A stretch of 64,000 nucleotides of DNA, from contig JAZDSJ010000006.1 of the NCBI GenBank assembly GCA_039583345.1, positions 1 through 64,000 on the forward strand, given 5' to 3'. The position numbers and the translations under genes are program-made. Source of the stretch: Tectiglobus diatomicola (lineage in GTDB: Bacteria; Pseudomonadota; Alphaproteobacteria; Rhizobiales; Hyphomicrobiaceae). Position 1 is the stretch's first letter; each line of letters opens with the position of its first letter. Positions 56,424-64,000 of this stretch are shown piece after piece. The notes beneath the pieces were generated by a model that was given only the letters and a program-made list of their open reading frames with translations, was not told the origin of the DNA and ran no database searches.

Positions 56424-57587
56424 ATGGACGTTTGTGACCCTGTCCCTTTAGCGAGGGCTCTAATACGCTGTCCGTCAATAACCCCGAATGAAGGAGGTGC
56501 TCTTAATCTATTAGGAGAAGTTTTAAAAGATCACGATTTTGTGGTGCACAAAATGACATTTAAAGAAAAGGGCACATTTGACGTTGAAAATATGTATGCA
56601 CGTCATAGTGAACAAAGCCCTAATTTATGCTTCGCCGGGCACGTAGACGTTGTGCCGCCGGGAGACGAGCATGATTGGTCATATCCACCTTTCGCAGCTG
56701 AGATCAGCGATGGCTACCTCTACGGTCGCGGTGCAGTGGATATGAAAAGTGGAATTGCCTGTTTTGTAGCAGCGGCCATGCGCAGACTTTACGCAGGAAC
56801 TAAGCTTTCTGGATCACTGTCACTTCTTATAACGTGCGACGAAGAAGGCCCAGCTATCAATGGTACAGCTAAGGTTTTAAACTGGCTTCACAATCGCAAA
56901 GAGCGTTTAGATGCTTGCCTTGTCGGCGAGCCTACATGTAGTAATTATCTTGGAGATACTATTAAAATTGGCCGCCGCGGTAGCTTAACTGCGCACCTGA
57001 CTGTGCATGGCACCCAGGGACATGTAGCTTACCCGCAAAATGCCGATAATCCAATCCCAAAACTTATGCAAATTGCATATCGAGTAGCAAACACAGAAAT
57101 AGATACAGGAAATGATGCTTTTGAACCATCAAATCTGGAATTGACTGTTGTTAAGATACCCGAGATGGGTTCTAATGTAATACCTTCAGAAGCACAGGTG
57201 ACCTTTAATGTGCGTTACAATGATAATTGGTCACGTGATAGTATTGAGGCTTGGGTTTCGGAGCTTTGTTACAAAGAAGCTGAAGAAGCTAATGCTAGCA
57301 TCACCCTAAAATTCTCAAACACAGCTGATGCGTTCCTGACTAAACCAGGGTTTCTAGTTGATGCAGTAACAACTTCTGTACAACAGGTCACGGGATGCAT
57401 ACCAAAGTTATCAACTAGCGGCGGCACATCAGATGCACGCTTCATACAAAAATATTGTCCTGTGGTTGAGTTCGGGCATATTAATCGAACTATACATCAA
57501 GTAGATGAAAGGGTCTCGATCGATGAGCTCTACCGTCTAACTAGTGTCTATGAGCGAATAATCGCATTGCATTTGGGGGGAGAGTAA
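56424..57587 (+). CDS. dapE: succinyl-diaminopimelate desuccinylase
   Basis: About 387 residues, M20 metallopeptidase family. Zinc-site motifs are present: CFAGHVDVVPPG, GRGAVDMKSG, TCDEEGPA and the C-terminal FGHINRTIHQVDE. It makes LL-diaminopimelate for lysine and peptidoglycan. The frame opens at 56403, but ATG at 56424 is chosen because TAAGG lies 9 nt upstream and the family N-terminus begins there. No close dap neighbour is in the window. Confidence 0.95.
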   Translation: MDVCDPVPLARALIRCPSITPNEGGALNLLGEVLKDHDFVVHKMTFKEKGTFDVENMYARHSEQSPNLCFAGHVDVVPPGDEHDWSYPPFAAEISDGYLYGRGAVDMKSGIACFVAAAMRRLYAGTKLSGSLSLLITCDEEGPAINGTAKVLNWLHNRKERLDACLVGEPTCSNYLGDTIKIGRRGSLTAHLTVHGTQGHVAYPQNADNPIPKLMQIAYRVANTEIDTGNDAFEPSNLELTVVKIPEMGSNVIPSEAQVTFNVRYNDNWSRDSIEAWVSELCYKEAEEANASITLKFSNTADAFLTKPGFLVDAVTTSVQQVTGCIPKLSTSGGTSDARFIQKYCPVVEFGHINRTIHQVDERVSIDELYRLTSVYERIIALHLGGE

Positions 57588-57891
57588 AAAACAATACCTA
57601 ATTTTAAAGTAAATAATTAGTCGTGAGAAAATGTCCTTAAATAGTTATTTTTTGCTTATTATAATACAAGCTTAGATCCCAGCTACCGCCCAGACTTCTT
57701 TTTATACAATAAACCATGATCTTTATTAATATAAAATATTACTATAGATATAACGAAATCTAATTATTTAGCATAGTAAACAACTTTATTGCGTTTTCGT
57801 ATGCAACACTAAGATAGTTAATTAAGAAACAAATCCTGCGCATGCAGATATCTTATACATAAAAAATTGATTTCATATTTCACGCTTAACT
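57588..57891. other. intergenic region without recognisable gene
   Basis: 304 bp between two convergent genes. Nothing recognised; no strong terminator. Confidence 0.5.
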
Positions 57892-58758
57892 CTATATATT
57901 ATGAATAGATAAATCCATAATTTTTGGAATAGTACCAGATAGTGGGTTATCGGGGTTCCATTTCATCTTGATTGAATGAAAACAAGAACTTAATGCTTCA
58001 TAAATTAGAAGATAACCTACAAGACTATTCCCAGCTCCGATTATTTCCTTCATAATTTCAGAGGCTTGAAGAGTACCAAGTACGCCAGGAATAGCTCCGA
58101 AAATTCCAGCCCCCTCAGAATTTAAAATAGCTGAACCAGAAGGTAGTTCAGGAAACAAACAGCGATATGTAGGGTAAGGAGTACCATCATTTTGAGTTAG
58201 ATAAGGCTTAAAAGTTGTAAGGTAACCATCAAATGATCCTATTGCGGCGAAGACAAGCGGCTTTTTACTTAGAAAACATGCATCAGAAATCAAATATCTA
58301 GTTGCGAAATTATCCGACCCATCAGCAACTATGTCATACTTTTGTATCAAATCTAGGGCATTCGTTGAATCGATTCTGATAGGGTAAGCATTGACAGTTA
58401 CATGAGGATTAATTCGTGCGACTGTAGCCTTCGCACTAAATACTTTGGCCATACCAATATTAGCTGTGTTATGAATAACTTGTCGCTGTAGATTATTCAA
58501 TGACACTATATCATCATCGACAATGCCAATTGTACCAATACCCGCTGCAGCAAGATAGAGTATTAAAGACGATCCCAGTCCACCAGTGCCTACGACCAAG
58601 ACTTTTGCTGCCTTGAGTCTTCTTTGACCTTCGACACCAACCTCTCGCAGTGCAATATGCCGTTTATAGCGCTCTATTTCTTCCGAAGTGAGTTGGCACA
58701 TATCCTGTGGTATCCTAGAGTTATATGGTAGTTTAACATTTAAGATAACACGTTTCAC
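57892..58758 (-). CDS. MoeB/ThiF-family adenylyltransferase (E1-like), zinc cysteines lost
   Basis: 288 residues. The nucleotide-binding Rossmann motif VVGTGGLGSS lies near 55-64, and R/N/Q/D residues of the adenylation site are in SLNNLQRQ and ADGSDNFATRY. It is similar to MoeB, which adenylates MoaD for molybdopterin, or ThiF. In MoeB four cysteines bind zinc (CxxC twice). Here the first pair is TYRC and the second is DNPLS, so three of four are replaced. It lies 50 bp from dut, a pair conserved in alphaproteobacteria. The partner sulfur-carrier protein is not in the window. Confidence 0.85.
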   Translation of the reverse strand: MKRVILNVKLPYNSRIPQDMCQLTSEEIERYKRHIALREVGVEGQRRLKAAKVLVVGTGGLGSSLILYLAAAGIGTIGIVDDDIVSLNNLQRQVIHNTANIGMAKVFSAKATVARINPHVTVNAYPIRIDSTNALDLIQKYDIVADGSDNFATRYLISDACFLSKKPLVFAAIGSFDGYLTTFKPYLTQNDGTPYPTYRCLFPELPSGSAILNSEGAGIFGAIPGVLGTLQASEIMKEIIGAGNSLVGYLLIYEALSSCFHSIKMKWNPDNPLSGTIPKIMDLSIHNI

Positions 58759-58808
58759 GGAACATTAGCATATTTTTATTGATATCAGATATGTTAATGA
58801 ATGGTGTT

Positions 58809-59282
58809 TTAAAGATTTTTACTGGTCGAGCCAAAGCCATCCGTACCACGTACTGTGGTATTCAGTTTATTTACAATCTCAACTACTACTGTTGTAATTG
58901 GTGAAATCACTAGCTGAGCGATGCGTTGACCGCGCTTTACTGTAAAAGCTTGTTGACCAAGGTTTATCAAGACGATTTTAACTTCGCCGCGGTAATCAGC
59001 ATCAATAGTTCCAGGTGAATTAAGAACGGTAATTCCATGATCAAGTGCTAGGCCAGAGCGTGGTCTCACTTGCGCCTCAAAGCCATATTCTAAAGCAATT
59101 GCAAATCCACTAGGAATAAGACGGCGTTGCCCAGGAAGAATGACAACTGGCTTGTTTACAGGTATAGCAGCAGATAAATCAAGTCCCGAAGAATGTAATG
59201 TTTGATAACAAGGTAACTCTAAACCTTCACCGTTAGTTAGCCGCTTAATCTTAAGCGCTGATTTATGTTGAAATTGCGACAT
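58809..59282 (-). CDS. dut: dUTP diphosphatase
   Basis: 157-residue trimeric dUTPase that prevents uracil incorporation and makes dUMP for thymidylate. The five motifs are present: RPRSGLALDHG, the loop G-T-I-D-A-D-Y-R-G-E-V, R-I-A-Q-L-V, and the C-terminal R-G-T-D-G-F-G-S-T. Start and length are normal. Confidence 0.97.
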   Translation of the reverse strand: MSQFQHKSALKIKRLTNGEGLELPCYQTLHSSGLDLSAAIPVNKPVVILPGQRRLIPSGFAIALEYGFEAQVRPRSGLALDHGITVLNSPGTIDADYRGEVKIVLINLGQQAFTVKRGQRIAQLVISPITTVVVEIVNKLNTTVRGTDGFGSTSKNL

Positions 59283-59359
59283 TAAATCAACCTTACTTTC
59301 TTGCGTTTACGATATTGAAGAGAGAAACATTCATTTACTTAATGATCTATTGGTTTCAA

Positions 59360-60064
59360 TTAATAATTCGAGCCTTTAAATCCTGTTGCAAGCACATATA
59401 ATTCAGAACTATCGGAACGGCTAGCCTTTGGTTTTACGTGACGCACTCTGGAAAAATCGCGCTTTAAAGTGTCTAACAGAACTTTTTCAGTACCACCTTG
59501 CAGGACTTTACATAAAAAATTACCATTTTCTAATAAGATTTTAGATGCAAAAGAAGCTGCGGCTTCGGCTAATCCCATGATACGAATGTGATCGGTGCGC
59601 GAGTGACCTGTAGAAGGTGCTGCCATATCAGATAACACAGTATGAGCGCCACTATCTTTTAAATTTTCATGCAAAGATTCATATTGTTTTATATTCATAA
59701 AATCTAGGCACATCATCTGTGCACCGGCAACTGCCTCCATTTTCTCTACATCGATGGCAATCACTTGGCCTGAACCCTCTATCGACCTTACTCGATTAAC
59801 GGCGACCTGAGTCCACCCACCTGGAGCTGCACCTAAATCTATCACTGTATTACCAACTTTTAATAAATGATACTTATCATCAATTTCGCTTAACTTGAAT
59901 GCTGCTCGTGATCGATATCCTAGCCGTCGGGCTTCTGCAACATAGGGATCATTCAACTGCCTTCGAAGCCACTGGGTGGAAGATAGCTTGCGCCCACGCG
60001 CCGTTTTTACACGAACTGTAAAGTTTCTCTGTCCACCCTGATTTTTTTTATTTTTATGGCTCAT
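59360..60064 (-). CDS. rlmE: 23S rRNA 2'-O-ribose methyltransferase RlmE
   Basis: 234 residues of the FtsJ family that methylates U2552 of 23S rRNA. The K-D-K-E tetrad can be placed: A-A-F-K-L-S-E-I, LSDMAAPSTGH, FLCKVLQGG and S-S-E-L-Y-V-L-A-T-G. The SAM site is DLGAAPGGWTQVA. The N-terminus is strongly basic. It follows dut 77 bp away. Confidence 0.96.
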   Translation of the reverse strand: MSHKNKKNQGGQRNFTVRVKTARGRKLSSTQWLRRQLNDPYVAEARRLGYRSRAAFKLSEIDDKYHLLKVGNTVIDLGAAPGGWTQVAVNRVRSIEGSGQVIAIDVEKMEAVAGAQMMCLDFMNIKQYESLHENLKDSGAHTVLSDMAAPSTGHSRTDHIRIMGLAEAAASFASKILLENGNFLCKVLQGGTEKVLLDTLKRDFSRVRHVKPKASRSDSSELYVLATGFKGSNY

Positions 60065-61956
60065 AACTATACTTAATTTTCCTAGAAATTAAAGTCACAG
60101 ATAGACTTATATATCGATAGTTTTCAGGTGGTTTCAATGTAACTAAGTATTGTGAACACAAAAAACCTCGATCATCAAGGGAGAACGTGTTTAATATTTG
60201 GAACACTACAGGTACTAAAGCTAAAATCTTCTATAAACCAAGCTAATTTGGGATTATGATTTAAGTGATATGTACTATTATTAATATATTTATTTAACGA
60301 ATTTAATCGTACTAGACTTAACATAGTGTTATTTCATTTTAAAATTCTTAGGCTTAATTTGCAAAATCACAAACCTGGCTTAAAAAACAGTACAAAAACC
60401 TAATCTAGTAGAGATGCATATGACATTTTTTACTTTTTAGAGTAACTTGCTTGCAGTTTTATGTTTGCACCTTTTATTCAGACTGATGCAATATTTCGTT
60501 AAACATATTTACACAGTTTTAAATTTTACCAAAAAAATCACAAACACTCTGAGTATGCAGGATTTAAACGCTTATTAGATCTCAATTTAATTACATTGAC
60601 ACTATATTGAGGAATAAATTTATAAAATCAATTTGCTTATATAAAGAGTGGGCATGATGGCGGATGTTTAGATTATAGTCTACTATTTCTAAAATTTGAG
60701 CGTAAAAATGATGAAGTATTTCAGAATTTTTAGGCTAAGAATATCAACAATTATTTTAATATCGCATTAACAAAAAATGCAGTAATTTCTAAAGAAATGC
60801 ATTTGAAACGCGATCTTGCGAAAAGAGCATACACCTGCCTATACATAGTTAAGCCAGATCATAAAGTTTTTCTAGAAAAATTAATTTAACTAAATGGCAT
60901 GTATCTGAGAAATAAAAAAACGATATTCACAAAAGTTTTAGAGTTAACCAAAAAAAGCGATCACATTAATAATAATATCTTTTTGATAGATTTGACGAGT
61001 ATAGAACACAGCTCTTCAGGCAAATTTTTAAAACTGCATTATTACAGGAGCAACTTCTTACAAGCGTTCAAAAAGACCCTCCCATTTCAGAACTTAAACT
61101 ATAAATGAACTAGTAATGCAGACTATAAATAGTACTTAAAATCAGTTTAACAGAATTCAAAGTAAAGCTAGCGAAGCTTTAGGAAAGTTTAGAAAAACTA
61201 TTAAAGATGATGTAGAAAAAGCATGAGATTTCTTATTCTTATCTTTTAGATTGTTTACGTGATAGTAAACTACCTTGAAATAGAATAAAGAAAATTGTGT
61301 CTTGTATTTACAATATACAAAAAGCTACGACTTACATATTATTAATTAAAAAGAACCCACTTAACACTTTATTCTTTTTTCCTTACCTCGTATATCAGAT
61401 CTATGTATATATACACAAATCTATCAAGTTGAAGAATGGCTAATAACTTGGCCTAATTAAATTACAATCAGAAATTAGCTTTTAAAAAGCAAAAGTAGGT
61501 TTAGACAGTTTAATGGACATCGTGTGTTTCACCATAGTTCTACTTTTTTTAAAAACTTAAAATTAACCAATTTTCTTCCTACTCATGTGCTTAATGGAAT
61601 AATTAAACGCCTAAATATTAATAAACTTAGTTTTAAGAAAATCAGGCCTTGCTTTTTAAGAGCATTTCTTACCTCTATACGAGGGACTATCGTTTTTTCA
61701 TGGTAAATATGATGTCATTCAATTAAGGCTTTACAACTAAATATTAGTTTTATAGATGATGTCTATATCCATACTAAATTTCTAAGTATCAAATAAAATT
61801 TTTAAGTTGGACTATTCCCTAAACTAACAGGCATCCTGCAAATGCAAAACGCTCTATTCTTCTCATAGGCTTTTCACGCAAGATCTAAATAACGTAAGCT
61901 TCTTTCAAAATACAATCGATAACACATAAATACGATCAGTTTTCATGTTCAATATC
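60065..61956. other. long gene-free region
   Basis: 1.9 kb with no supported gene. Two plus-strand frames of 60-69 codons (60899-61108, 61524-61706) are low-complexity, lysine/asparagine/phenylalanine-rich, and match no family. A short segment near 61146-61225 is lysine- and glutamate-rich in one frame but broken by stops. It is the largest empty stretch in the window and could be a worn-out locus. Confidence 0.5.
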
Positions 61957-62841
61957 CTATATTGGACGATAATAATTATCAGCCATCTCTGCATTAACAA
62001 TGTGTGCTACCAACGTTTCATAAAGCTCCTGCGTGATTTTCGGTCTTATTCCAAACCATAATTCAAACCCTCTAACAGCTTGATTTAAAAGCATATCTAG
62101 GCCGTTCAAAACTACTAAGTTCCGCGCTTTGGCATCTGCCAATAAAGTTGTATTAAGCGGAGAGTATACGATATCGCACACAATAGAATCATCAGAAAGC
62201 AATTTGGTATCGATATCTAAGGGTTTTTTGCCTTGCATCCCAAGAGAGGTCGCGTTAACTAATAATTTAGCACTTTCAATCAAATTTGGTAGCGCATCCC
62301 AACTATGGGGGATAATACTACAGCCAAACCTAACACGCAAGTCTGTGGCCTTGTGAAGAGTACGATTTACTACATTGATGCGAGTAATGCCGCGCTCAAC
62401 AAGTCCATAAATAATTGCACGTGCTGCTCCACCTGCTCCTAAAACAATAGCTTCTTTTACATGGTGGTCCCAATTTGGAAAAACTGCATCAATAGCATTA
62501 AGAAACCCTTCAGTATCAGTATTAGTTGATCGCAAAATATTGTTCTCAAACCATAGTGTGTTAGAAGCCCTAACAGCAATCGCATGCGCATCAGGCCTTG
62601 ATATTTGAAATGCAATATCTTTATGTGGCATTGTTACATTGGCACCTATGTAACCTTTTTTAGACAGATTATTAATAAATTCAAATATATTCTCTGATTC
62701 AACCTCCTCAACACGATAATCAGCATTAAGTCTGTATTGATTTATCCAATAACGATGTAATATAGGGGAAAGCGAGTGCTTCGCTGGATAACCTATTATA
62801 CAAGCTTTTGGCTTACTGATTGCGGACTGATTTTCGTCCAT
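61957..62841 (-). CDS. aroE: shikimate dehydrogenase
   Basis: 294 residues. The substrate site is S-L-S-P-I-L-H-R near 22-29 and NVTMPHK (catalytic Lys). The NADP site is GAGGAARAI near 135. The C-terminal G-L-D-M-L-L-N-Q-A segment is intact. It makes shikimate for aromatic amino acids. aroQ lies 152 bp upstream on the same strand. coaE and dnaQ often follow aroE in alphaproteobacteria; they are not here. Confidence 0.95.
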   Translation of the reverse strand: MDENQSAISKPKACIIGYPAKHSLSPILHRYWINQYRLNADYRVEEVESENIFEFINNLSKKGYIGANVTMPHKDIAFQISRPDAHAIAVRASNTLWFENNILRSTNTDTEGFLNAIDAVFPNWDHHVKEAIVLGAGGAARAIIYGLVERGITRINVVNRTLHKATDLRVRFGCSIIPHSWDALPNLIESAKLLVNATSLGMQGKKPLDIDTKLLSDDSIVCDIVYSPLNTTLLADAKARNLVVLNGLDMLLNQAVRGFELWFGIRPKITQELYETLVAHIVNAEMADNYYRPI

Positions 62842-62993
62842 GTCATCCTTCCCGATGATTTTATAGCATGAAATAATTGATCAAGTTTAACTAAACAAGA
62901 AATCAAATAATGTAATATTTGCAATTAAATCTAAGAGATTCATAGCTAATTATAATATCCAGATGAATATTATAAAAACTTAAAGCATGTAGT

Positions 62994-63488
62994 TCATGTG
63001 TTTTGACCATATACCAAAGATGCCATCGCATGAAGGGCTAACGTATATCCTTTGGTACCAAAACCACAGATTATTCCTGTGGCGACTTTTGAAACATAGG
63101 AGTGATGACGAAACGGCTCCCGAAGGTGAGGATTTGAGATATGGACCTCTATAATCGGGAATTCAAAAATCTTCAAAGCATCAAGAATTGAAATGGAGGT
63201 GTGAGTGAAAGCTGCCGGATTAATGATTATACCATCAGCTTCCTCAGAGGCTTTTTGAATCCATCTTACTATGTGTGCTTCATTATTCGACTGATGAAAT
63301 GCAAGATTAAATCCTAATTCTCCAGCACATTGTATGCAATCTCTTTCGACATCCTTTAGTGTGAGTTTACCATATATCTTAGGTTCTCGCTTGCCCAGCA
63401 TATTAAGGTTCGGACCATTGATAATATAGATGCACTTTTTATTATCGCATAAATCTTTAATATCGGGCATATTATTGTATGTCCACAC
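62994..63488 (-). CDS. aroQ: type II 3-dehydroquinate dehydratase
   Basis: 164 residues, slightly longer than the usual 145-150 at the N-terminus. The signature NGPNLNMLGKREPKIYG (with the flexible loop) and the catalytic histidine segment H-I-S-N-P-H-L-R-E-P-F-R-H-H-S are intact. It makes 3-dehydroshikimate. Starts at Met1 or Met7 (P-D-I-K-D) are possible; the family homology begins near residue 20. Confidence 0.95.
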   Translation of the reverse strand: MWTYNNMPDIKDLCDNKKCIYIINGPNLNMLGKREPKIYGKLTLKDVERDCIQCAGELGFNLAFHQSNNEAHIVRWIQKASEEADGIIINPAAFTHTSISILDALKIFEFPIIEVHISNPHLREPFRHHSYVSKVATGIICGFGTKGYTLALHAMASLVYGQNT

Positions 63489-63665
63489 ACATTTCAGGCT
63501 TTTAATTAAAATTTAAAAAGTATGAACAAACAATGTGAGCTATGTTGCATTCTTCTTAACAGTGGATGTCTAATTTCGCTTAGATGATCCTATCTAAGCA
63601 AAGAACTAATATGATATTTCAGTGCCTAAAACAGGTACATTTTACTAACTTAATGTCTATCTATG

Positions 63666-64000
63666 TCATTTGCTGAAAGATAAGGATATTCCTCGAAAGT
63701 TACCAAAGTCTCCAGTTAGATCGACAGACTGTTTCTTATCATCATAGATGACGTAAAGTCCTGCATCTACGGCACCTGTTGTAGCAAGAGTAATTTTACC
63801 AGGCTGAAAAGTTCCAGAGACTTTCCCCTCAACATTAAAATTACGTTCTTCCCAACTACCCTTAACGGACTTTCCGTCCAGTTTTAATTTTGAGCGAAAT
63901 TCAAATTTATAACTTGTAGACGCACAACGCACAGCCATACCGAGGAAACTACCGTTATTCCTAGGAGTATAGTACGCTCGACAACGCAAGTTTTCAAATC
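63666..64000 (-). CDS. partial conserved hypothetical protein (5' end beyond the window)
   Basis: The frame is open past the right edge; the first codons in the window read F-E-N-L-R-C-R. At least 111 residues. The pattern L-R-C-R-A-x-Y ... R-C-A-S-x-S-Y-K-F ... V-K-G-S-W-E-E-R and alternating beta-strand-like segments resemble a secreted beta-rich alphaproteobacterial family of unknown function. A signal peptide would lie outside the window. Identity rests on general resemblance only. Confidence 0.6.
   Translation of the reverse strand, partial: FENLRCRAYYTPRNNGSFLGMAVRCASTSYKFEFRSKLKLDGKSVKGSWEERNFNVEGKVSGTFQPGKITLATTGAVDAGLYVIYDDKKQSVDLTGDFGNFRGISLSFSK

Noticed and set aside
60899..61706. 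Two short plus-strand ORFs in the long gap
   Set aside because: Composition follows the AT bias, no motif seen; not reported as genes.
61800..61956. coaE relic downstream of aroE
   Set aside because: A 13-codon frame begins there but no P-loop or later coaE motif follows.
1..64000. CRISPR arrays, insertion sequences, phage genes
   Set aside because: No regularly spaced repeats, transposase or phage-type genes were seen.

Overview
The window comes from an AT-rich alphaproteobacterial chromosome, most likely of the Rhodospirillales or a close relative. The clues are the gene blocks rpsB-tsf-pyrH-frr-uppS-cdsA-dxr-rseP-bamA and lolC-lolD-dnaE, a CckA kinase near recA, the dut/MoeB-like pair, and ribosomal protein S2 with a C-terminal helix-hairpin-helix-like tail. 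By my count about 81% of the window is coding. Long gene-free stretches, missing operon members and degenerate RNA genes suggest ongoing genome reduction, as in a host-restricted bacterium. 'Candidatus Endolissoclinum'-like symbionts are one guess that I could not test.

Layout. 1-1263: almost empty. 1264-4933: two methyltransferase-like genes and a photolyase-like FAD protein. 5414-8737 (minus): agmatinase, a PLP-dependent ornithine-type decarboxylase, and recA. 9096-15219: cckA (minus), a FliO-like membrane protein and a large MscS-type channel (plus), then tRNA-Gln (minus). 15680-26794 (plus): one uptake [NiFe]-hydrogenase cluster, hupS-L-C-D-F-H-IJ-K followed by hypA-B-C-D-E. 27029-38348 (minus): rpsU and the long translation/envelope block. 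39052-45457 (plus): lolC, lolD, dnaE, a small ORF and a tRNA-like cloverleaf. 45882-48812: polA (minus). 49080-49156: tRNA-Arg (plus). 49494-55721 (minus): pyruvate dehydrogenase operon aceE-aceF-lpd. 56424-57587: dapE (plus). 57892-60064 (minus): MoeB-like E1, dut, rlmE. Then a gene-poor stretch of 1.9 kb. 61957-63488 (minus): aroE and aroQ. The minus-strand gene at 63666 runs off the right end.

How the genes fit together. The hydrogenase cluster would let the cell oxidise H2 at the periplasmic face and pass electrons through cytochrome b (HupC) to quinones. The small subunit carries the two extra cysteines typical of oxygen-tolerant membrane-bound hydrogenases. The cluster is however incomplete. 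hypF is missing from between hypB and hypC, where a 22-codon relic resembling a HypF C-terminus lies, and hupE and hupG are also absent. Other genes cover translation, isoprenoid and undecaprenyl synthesis (dxr, uppS), outer-membrane assembly (bamA, lolCD), replication and repair (dnaE, polA, recA), central carbon metabolism (PDH), lysine/peptidoglycan and shikimate steps (dapE, aroE, aroQ) and polyamine synthesis.
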